From: Kiloniellaceae bacterium
GTDB lineage: Bacteria; Pseudomonadota; Alphaproteobacteria; Kiloniellales; Kiloniellaceae
Direction of reading: 5' to 3'
Assembly (NCBI GenBank): GCA_028280915.1
Contig: JANQKX010000510.1
Location: 1 to 8,445 of the forward strand
DNA: 8,445 nt
Below the pieces are notes generated by a model. It saw nothing but the letters and a program-made list of their open reading frames with translations, had not been told where the DNA came from and ran no database searches. The position numbers were made by a program, and so were the translations under genes. Below are positions 4,025-8,445 of this stretch, one piece after another (positions within the stretch are counted from its first letter, which is position 1; every line of letters begins with the position of its first letter).

Positions 4025-6076
4025 CTAGGTTACATAAAGCAAGGTCATGACGAGCAAGGAAAGGCTCGCGCCCACGGCGGAAACCGTCGCCGCGATGGGC
4101 CGCGCCAGTTTTTTCACATAGGCCGGCTCGGTCAGACCGCCGGCGCGGATCCAGGCCGCCTCGCGGGCGCAGCGCAAGAACAGAGCCTGCGCCTGGTCAA
4201 AACCCGTATTGTCCCGCAGCCGGGTATTGTAGTCGTCGATCAGATAAAACAAGCCGTTCAGGCTGCCGGTTTCGATCTCGGCCTGCATTTCCCGCGCCAG
4301 GCGCTCCCGCGTCTCGCGGCTGCGATAGGATTCCAAAACCGGCGTGCACAGATCGGAAAACCAGCGAGTCAGGGCCGGCAGGTGGGCCGGGCCGAACGCC
4401 CGCTGCCCCTCGCACAAGAGCCGCAGCATGTCCAAGCGGTAAGTGGCCTCGTCGTGGCGTTCCCCCAAGCCCCGCAGGATGGCCTCGGGCATGCCTGTAT
4501 GATGGGCCGCCAGCATGGCAACTATATGGGTGTCGATGGGCATTTTATCGTCCGGATCGCTGGGCGCCATGCGGTCCAGGGTCACCATCAAGGATTTAAC
4601 ATCGCCCACGAAGTTGCCGCCGATCATGGGACTGAGGCAGGGCAAGCCGGAATTGAACTCATAAAGCACCCGTTCCAGGCCATACCCCGGGCGGTTCTGT
4701 GTCAAGCGGCGTACGGCGGTGCCAAAGTCCCTCTTGTAGGAGTTGTGTTCAGGACGGCTGACTTTCTGGAACTCGATCCAGCTCTGCCACAGTTTCCCCT
4801 TGATGACTTCCAAAAAATGGGCCTGGCTGGCCAGGTCGTCGTAGGTGACCGCGAGGGCGCGAAAGACCCCGTCAATCCGGGCGGAAAAGTGACGCAAGCG
4901 GATGGGCGCCCGGGGATGAAGGGCGATCAAAACCTGCGCCAAGGCACGGTCTCCATTGGCCTCGCCGTCGGCTCCGGCGCCGACCGACTGAGTGGCGCGC
5001 AGGATCATATCGGCCTTCTCATCATCCGCCAGGCTGCGCCGCACCCACACCTCCACCTGGCCCCGCAGCACGACCTCGCGGGCCAGGGACCAGTTGCGCG
5101 CCAGGGCAAAGGCCAGTCCTTCAGCAGAATAATAAACGCTGTCGAGAAAGGTGAACCCCCGTTGCGCCTTGCGCGGCAAAATCGGCTGCTTGGGGCTCAG
5201 ATGGCGGCCGTTCAGCCAAAGCCGCACGTCGTCCGCCGTCCAACGCTCGTCCGGATTGTCGCAGATCAGGCCGCGCAGCAACTCGACCATATGCAAAGAC
5301 AGGCGGATTTGCGCCACCAAGGTGGCATAAGAACCCCGTTCGATTTTGGACTCGATGATCTCGTCATCGCTGAGGTGCGCAAGCGGGTTACCGCCGTTCA
5401 GCAACATGAGGATCAAGACGCCAAGGGCATAGATATCGTCGGCCGGGCTGCCTTCGCCACGGCCCCCGGGATTGGCCATGGCACTTTCGATGGTTTCGTA
5501 TACGGCCGGCTGCCAATAGGCCGGCGGGCCGGACAGCGCCTCGCCCAACACAACATCACTTTGGGTCAGGTCACCGAAAAACACGTTCTCCAGGCGAATG
5601 CCCCGGTGCGTCAAATAGCGGTCTTCCATTTCGCCCAGCAGGGGGATCACGGAAGACAGCAAAATGTCGCGGACCTGGTCCTCGCGCCAGGGCTGGAAGG
5701 GCCCGCCGGCGGTGTCGCCCAGTTTCGGCCCGCGGGGCTGTTCGAAGATCATGATCGGGTGCCGCAGACCGTCCAACGGCCAGGGGCAAACGGCGCTTTC
5801 AATCGGCACAAGGCACTTGGCATTTTGCAGGCGCGAGAAGTTCTGCAACGCCTCGGTGCGCAGAAAATGATGCTCCTTGCACACCAGGGCGAACAAAGCC
5901 GGCCCCTCCCCGGTGATCCGGCCCACGGCATAGGCCTCGGCCCCACCCGGGTTGTCCAGGTGGGGCAGACGCTTTTCCACCAGAATATGGTAACGATCCT
6001 TGATGACCAGCCGGTCGCCATAGGTCGAGCCGCCGACCTCGCTCGAAAAAGTACTTTGTTCGGCCGTGTTCAACAC
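4025..6076 (-). CDS. Tail-anchored protein with a degenerate Ser/Thr kinase fold (probable pseudokinase)
   Basis: About 683 residues, numbered here from a TTG at 6079. Residues 28-290 follow a Hanks-type kinase layout: a beta-3-like LFALVCKE (candidate Lys68), a hinge near PIMIFEQPRG (108-117), a catalytic-loop equivalent THRGIRLENVFF (157-168), a subdomain IX SPADDIYALGVLILMLLNG (211-229) and a subdomain XI NPDERWTADDV (275-285). The catalytic Asp of HRD is Gly160, the DFG position reads roughly GEA (179-181), and no GxGxxG loop is visible, so phosphotransfer is unlikely. Residues 300-660 match nothing I recognise. The protein ends in one transmembrane helix (661-683), so the bulk should be cytosolic. 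The start is uncertain: GTG 6076 is chosen because AAGGA lies 4 nt upstream; TTG 6073 and TTG 6079 are alternatives. The membrane-protein gene follows after 96 bp. No promoter was recognised in the 149 bp upstream. Confidence 0.8.
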   Translation of the reverse strand: MLNTAEQSTFSSEVGGSTYGDRLVIKDRYHILVEKRLPHLDNPGGAEAYAVGRITGEGPALFALVCKEHHFLRTEALQNFSRLQNAKCLVPIESAVCPWPLDGLRHPIMIFEQPRGPKLGDTAGGPFQPWREDQVRDILLSSVIPLLGEMEDRYLTHRGIRLENVFFGDLTQSDVVLGEALSGPPAYWQPAVYETIESAMANPGGRGEGSPADDIYALGVLILMLLNGGNPLAHLSDDEIIESKIERGSYATLVAQIRLSLHMVELLRGLICDNPDERWTADDVRLWLNGRHLSPKQPILPRKAQRGFTFLDSVYYSAEGLAFALARNWSLAREVVLRGQVEVWVRRSLADDEKADMILRATQSVGAGADGEANGDRALAQVLIALHPRAPIRLRHFSARIDGVFRALAVTYDDLASQAHFLEVIKGKLWQSWIEFQKVSRPEHNSYKRDFGTAVRRLTQNRPGYGLERVLYEFNSGLPCLSPMIGGNFVGDVKSLMVTLDRMAPSDPDDKMPIDTHIVAMLAAHHTGMPEAILRGLGERHDEATYRLDMLRLLCEGQRAFGPAHLPALTRWFSDLCTPVLESYRSRETRERLAREMQAEIETGSLNGLFYLIDDYNTRLRDNTGFDQAQALFLRCAREAAWIRAGGLTEPAYVKKLARPIAATVSAVGASLSLLVMTLLYVT

Positions 6077-6225
6077 CAAATCCTTTGCATTTTTGCTATA
6101 TTTTTCAGCGCCCTAAAGGGTTGTTCCTGGGGGGCTGATGGCCTCTTGCCTCAAGGTAGCAAAGTTATGGCAAAGAGTTCGTTAACGGCCGGCTGACGGC
6201 TCAAGGACGGGTCATGCTGTTCCGC

Positions 6226-6705
6226 TCATTGGGGAGCGATCATGGAGCGCAGCATCCAGGCGGTTTTTTCATGGATCTGCATGCGCTGGGTCAACAAATC
6301 CGCGGTGGGCTCGTCGCTGGCCTTTTCCGCGACGGGAAAGACCTGGCGCGCCGTCCGCACGACGGTTTCCTGATCCCTGACCAGCTGGGCGATCATGGTT
6401 TCGGCGCTGGGCACGCCGGTCTCCTCCTCAATGCGCGTCAAGGCCGCGTATTGGGCATAAGAGCCGGGCGCGGCCACGCCCAGGGCGCGAATACGCTCGG
6501 CGATCTCGTCCACCGCCGTCGCCAGTTCCGTGTATTGGGTCTCGAACATCTGATGCAGGGTGTTGAACATGGGCCCCGATACATTCCAATGGAAGTTGTG
6601 GGTCTTGAGATAAAGGGTGTAGGTGTCGGCCAGCAACCTGGCCAAGCCCTCCGCGATGGCCAGGCGGTCGTTTTCGTCAATGCCGATGTCGATGCTGTGA
6701 GTCAT
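6226..6705 (-). CDS. dps: Dps family ferritin-like DNA-protection protein
   Basis: A 159-residue Dps that should assemble into a dodecameric shell, oxidise Fe(II) with H2O2 and store the iron, suppressing Fenton chemistry. The inter-subunit ferroxidase ligands are complete and correctly spaced: His39 (THNFHWNVSGPMF), His51 (LHQMFETQY), Asp66 and Glu70 (AVDEIAERIRALG). The intervals 12-15-4 equal those of E. coli Dps (51, 63, 78, 82). The N-terminus MTHSIDIGIDEND is acidic and lacks the Lys/Arg-rich tail used by E. coli Dps to bind DNA, so protection may rest mainly on ferroxidase activity. The Shine-Dalgarno AGGAGG lies about 7 nt before ATG 6705. The gene is divergent from oxyR, which is expected to control it, as known for E. 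coli dps under peroxide stress. No downstream terminator was obvious before the pseudokinase gene 150 bp away. Confidence 0.95.
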   Translation of the reverse strand: MTHSIDIGIDENDRLAIAEGLARLLADTYTLYLKTHNFHWNVSGPMFNTLHQMFETQYTELATAVDEIAERIRALGVAAPGSYAQYAALTRIEEETGVPSAETMIAQLVRDQETVVRTARQVFPVAEKASDEPTADLLTQRMQIHEKTAWMLRSMIAPQ

Positions 6706-6711
6706 TGTTTC

Positions 6712-6723
6712 CCCTCCTGAGGG
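6712..6723 (-). promoter_or_regulatory. Hairpin over the dps ribosome-binding site
   Basis: In the dps mRNA the sequence reads CCCU-CAGG-AGGG immediately before GAAACAAUG. The 4-bp stem with a tetraloop contains most of the AGGAGG Shine-Dalgarno. It could lower translation until opened, but the stem is short and may simply follow from a strong Shine-Dalgarno beside a C-rich run. Confidence 0.3.
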
Positions 6724-6766
6724 TTGGATGTTGAAAAATCTCTCTCAGTCAAAGATGGGATCGAAC

Positions 6767-6789
6767 AAAAGATTATGAATTGATCTTTT
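6767..6789. promoter_or_regulatory. Inverted repeat in the dps-oxyR intergenic region, candidate OxyR operator
   Basis: AAAAGAT-N9-ATCTTTT is a perfect 7-bp inverted repeat centred at 6778, in a 128-bp AT-rich stretch between divergent dps and oxyR. Further GAT/ATC triplets at 6754, 6760, 6811 and 6819 extend the region. A direct repeat TTATGANTT occurs at 6773-6781 and 6789-6797 (16 bp apart). LysR-type regulators usually bind such dyads between themselves and a divergent target. The site does not fit the E. coli ATAG-N7-CTAT OxyR consensus well. Confidence 0.45.
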
Positions 6790-6833
6790 TATGAGTTATT
6801 ATTCGGAAAAATCGAATTATCTGCGTGACCTCG

Positions 6834-7742
6834 ATGAAGCCCCTGCCCAGCCTGAAACAGCTGCAATACCTAAGTGCCTTGGCCCAGACCCGGCATTTCG
6901 GCAAGGCCGCCGAGCTGTGCCACATCACGCCCTCGACCCTGAGCGCGGGCATCCGGGAACTGGAGACCCTATTGGGCCTGCCCCTGGCGGAACGCACCAA
7001 GCGCCGGGTCCGCATGACCGCGGCCGGCTTGGAGATCGCGGCGCGGGCCCAGGTTCTGCTGCGGGACGCGGAAGACATTGTCGCCCTGTCGGCGTCCCAG
7101 CGGGCGCCCCTGACCGGCGAGCTTTGGCTGGGACTCATCCCCACCATTAGCCCGTTTTTTCTGCCCCGGGTCCTGCCGCAGTTGCGCCGGACCCATCCCG
7201 AACTGCGCCTCTACCTGCGCGAGGAACAAACCACTCGCCTGCTCCGGCACTTGGACGATGGGGAGATCGATTTGGCCTTGATCGCCCTGCCCTACGACAT
7301 TGGCACCTTGAGCCAGCAGGTCCTGTTCGGCGACGGGTTTTGTTTTGCCTGCGCCCGGAACCATCCCCTAGCCGAACGCAGCGCCATTACCACCGCGGAG
7401 ATTGCCGATCAGCCTCTCATGCTGTTGGAGGAAGGGCACTGTCTGCACCAGCATGCCCTGGAGATTTGCCAGCGACCCGGCGCGCCCCTGCGGCGCCAAT
7501 TCGAGGCCACGAGCCTCTTTACCATGGTGCAGATGGTGGCGGCCGGCCTGGGGGTAACATTGCTGCCCCAACTGGCGATCGATGGGGGCGTCACCCGGGG
7601 TACGGACATTTGCCTGATCCCCCTCGCGACACCCGCCGCCCGGCAAATCGGCCTGGTCTGGCGCCCCAGCTCTCCCCGCACGGCCGAGTTTCAGCTCCTG
7701 GCCGAGGTTTTTACCCGGCAAGCGGAGCCAGCGGCGGCATAA
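6834..7742 (+). CDS. oxyR: OxyR, LysR-type hydrogen peroxide sensor and regulator
   Basis: A 302-residue LysR-family regulator. The N-terminal winged helix-turn-helix begins LPSLKQLQYLSALAQTRHFGKAAELC and includes the recognition segment ITPSTLSAGIRELE; a linker helix and a two-lobed sensing domain follow. OxyR identity rests on LEEGHCLHQHALEIC, where two cysteines 9 residues apart (203 and 212 from this start) match E. coli Cys199 and Cys208. These form a disulfide after H2O2 attack. The next stretch, FEATSLFTMVQMVAAGLGVTLLP, also matches OxyR. Further cysteines occur in CFACARN. ATG 6834 is chosen because MKPLPSLKQL is the typical OxyR start; GTG 6825 would add three residues, and neither has a clear Shine-Dalgarno. 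It is divergent from dps, a classic OxyR target, and converges on purA with a 16-bp gap. Confidence 0.93.
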   Translation: MKPLPSLKQLQYLSALAQTRHFGKAAELCHITPSTLSAGIRELETLLGLPLAERTKRRVRMTAAGLEIAARAQVLLRDAEDIVALSASQRAPLTGELWLGLIPTISPFFLPRVLPQLRRTHPELRLYLREEQTTRLLRHLDDGEIDLALIALPYDIGTLSQQVLFGDGFCFACARNHPLAERSAITTAEIADQPLMLLEEGHCLHQHALEICQRPGAPLRRQFEATSLFTMVQMVAAGLGVTLLPQLAIDGGVTRGTDICLIPLATPAARQIGLVWRPSSPRTAEFQLLAEVFTRQAEPAAA

Positions 7743-7757
7743 AAAAGCCGGCCCGGC
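7741..7757 (-). terminator. Probable intrinsic terminator of purA
   Basis: On the minus strand, directly after the purA stop, the sequence reads GCCGG-G-CCGGC followed by TTTTTT. The fully paired stem would leave a 1-nt loop, so the hairpin probably opens to a 3- to 4-bp GC stem. The T-run (7746 to 7741) overlaps the oxyR stop codon (7740-7742) on the other strand. No matching T-run exists for plus-strand transcripts. Confidence 0.6.
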
Positions 7758-7758
7758 C

Positions 7759-8445
7759 TTAACCTGCGAAGGGATCGCGCACCAGGATGGTGTCGTCCCG
7801 CTCGGGCGAGGTGGACAGCAGGGCCACCGGCACCTCGATCAGTTCCTCCACCCGGCGGATGTACTTCACCGCCGTGGCGGGCAGGTCGGCCCAAGAGCGG
7901 GCGCCATAGGTGGAATCCGACCAGCCGGGCAGGCTTTCGTAGCGCGGTTTCGCCAGGGCCTGCAGCTTGGAGGACGCGGGCAGGTGGTCATAGACCTGAC
8001 CGTCGATTTCATAGCCGGTGCAGACCTTCAATTCCTCCAGACCGTCCAGGACGTCCAGCTTGGTCAGAGCGATGCCGTCGATGCCGCCGATACGGGCCGT
8101 CTGGCGCACCAAGACCGCGTCAAACCAGCCGCAGCGCCGCCGCCGGCCCGTCACCGTGCCGAATTCCCGGCCCCGCTCGCCCAGGCGCTGGCCGATGGCA
8201 TCTTCCAGTTCCGTGGGAAAGGGACCCGCCCCGACTCGGGTCGTATAGGCCTTGGTGATCCCCAGCACATAGTTGATGGCGCGACTCGCGACGCCGGCCC
8301 CGGCGGCGGCCTGGCCCGCATGGGTGTTCGACGAGGTCACAAAAGGATAGGTGCCGTGATCCACGTCCAAGAGCGCCCCTTGCGCGCCCTCGAACAAGAT
8401 GCGCCGCCCGGCCACCCGCGCCTCGTAGAGCCGCTGCCACACCCG
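7759..8445 (-). CDS. purA: Adenylosuccinate synthetase, C-terminal half (start beyond right edge)
   Basis: The last 228 residues of the enzyme that joins IMP and aspartate with GTP hydrolysis to make adenylosuccinate, the first committed step to AMP. Visible motifs in order are RILFEGAQGALLDVDHGTYP, the SSNTHAGQAAAGAG segment, YVLGITKAYTTRVGAGPFPTEL, the signature GTVTGRRRRCGWFDAV, the guanine-binding LTKLDVLDGL, LPGWSDSTYGARSW and the C-terminal SPERDDTILVRDPFAG. The N-terminal P-loop GTP-binding half and start codon lie outside the window; the full protein should be about 430 residues. Reading is uninterrupted to the edge. The gene is tail-to-tail with oxyR and has its own terminator, so the two are probably not functionally linked. 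Confidence 0.96.
   Translation of the reverse strand, partial: RVWQRLYEARVAGRRILFEGAQGALLDVDHGTYPFVTSSNTHAGQAAAGAGVASRAINYVLGITKAYTTRVGAGPFPTELEDAIGQRLGERGREFGTVTGRRRRCGWFDAVLVRQTARIGGIDGIALTKLDVLDGLEELKVCTGYEIDGQVYDHLPASSKLQALAKPRYESLPGWSDSTYGARSWADLPATAVKYIRRVEELIEVPVALLSTSPERDDTILVRDPFAG

Noticed and set aside
6111..6120. CCCTAAAGGG dyad upstream of the pseudokinase
   Set aside because: Arms of only 4 bp with a 2-bp centre; no partner site and no promoter relation could be established.
3848..6196. Very long plus-strand open frame of about 780 codons opposite the pseudokinase
   Set aside because: It is a shadow frame in GC-rich DNA. Its translation is Gly/Gln/Arg/His-rich without domains, while the minus strand gives clear kinase-fold motifs, a membrane anchor and a sensible start.
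6192..6206. GCCG-GCTGA-CGGC stem downstream of dps as a terminator
   Set aside because: Short stem and no T-run on either strand.

Overview
The window looks like chromosome from a GC-rich alphaproteobacterium, most likely in the Rhodospirillales. The evidence is an alphaproteobacterial-type RpoH beside an RluA-family pseudouridine synthase and a DUF6476-like membrane protein, plus a pseudokinase and membrane-protein pair of a kind I recall from Rhodospirillaceae-type genomes. The taxonomic call is inference from protein style and gene order; no rRNA or other marker is present. Genes are densely packed and look native, and I see no insertion sequence, phage gene, tRNA, rRNA or CRISPR array.

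Left part (1-3143): on the minus strand, a DUF6476-like single-pass membrane protein is followed by the N-terminal part of a low-specificity threonine aldolase that runs off the left edge. A 277-bp intergenic region separates this pair from the plus-strand genes rluD (23S rRNA pseudouridine synthase) and rpoH (heat-shock sigma factor). The rluD start codon lies in the last copy of a five-copy 16-bp tandem repeat. The rpoH upstream region holds a heat-shock-like promoter candidate threaded through four AGGCY blocks spaced exactly 12 bp, then two back-to-back hairpins in the leader. The rpoH stop codon lies in a second, unrelated 16-bp tandem repeat.

Middle part (3144-6225): two minus-strand genes of unknown process. 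The upstream one encodes a 683-residue protein with a kinase fold but no catalytic Asp (HRG for HRD) and no DFG, a large uncharacterised C-terminal region, and a terminal transmembrane anchor. The downstream one encodes a small multi-pass membrane protein with a charged cytosolic-looking tail. They probably form a membrane-associated module and are the least understood part of the window.

Right part (6226-8445): a peroxide-defence pair, dps (minus) and oxyR (plus), diverges from a short AT-rich intergenic region with a perfect 7-bp inverted repeat that is a good operator candidate. OxyR keeps both redox cysteines and Dps keeps all four ferroxidase ligands, so H2O2 sensing and iron/peroxide detoxification are probably co-regulated here. 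The C-terminal half of purA (adenylosuccinate synthetase) enters from the right edge on the minus strand and converges on oxyR. Its likely intrinsic terminator overlaps the oxyR stop codon.
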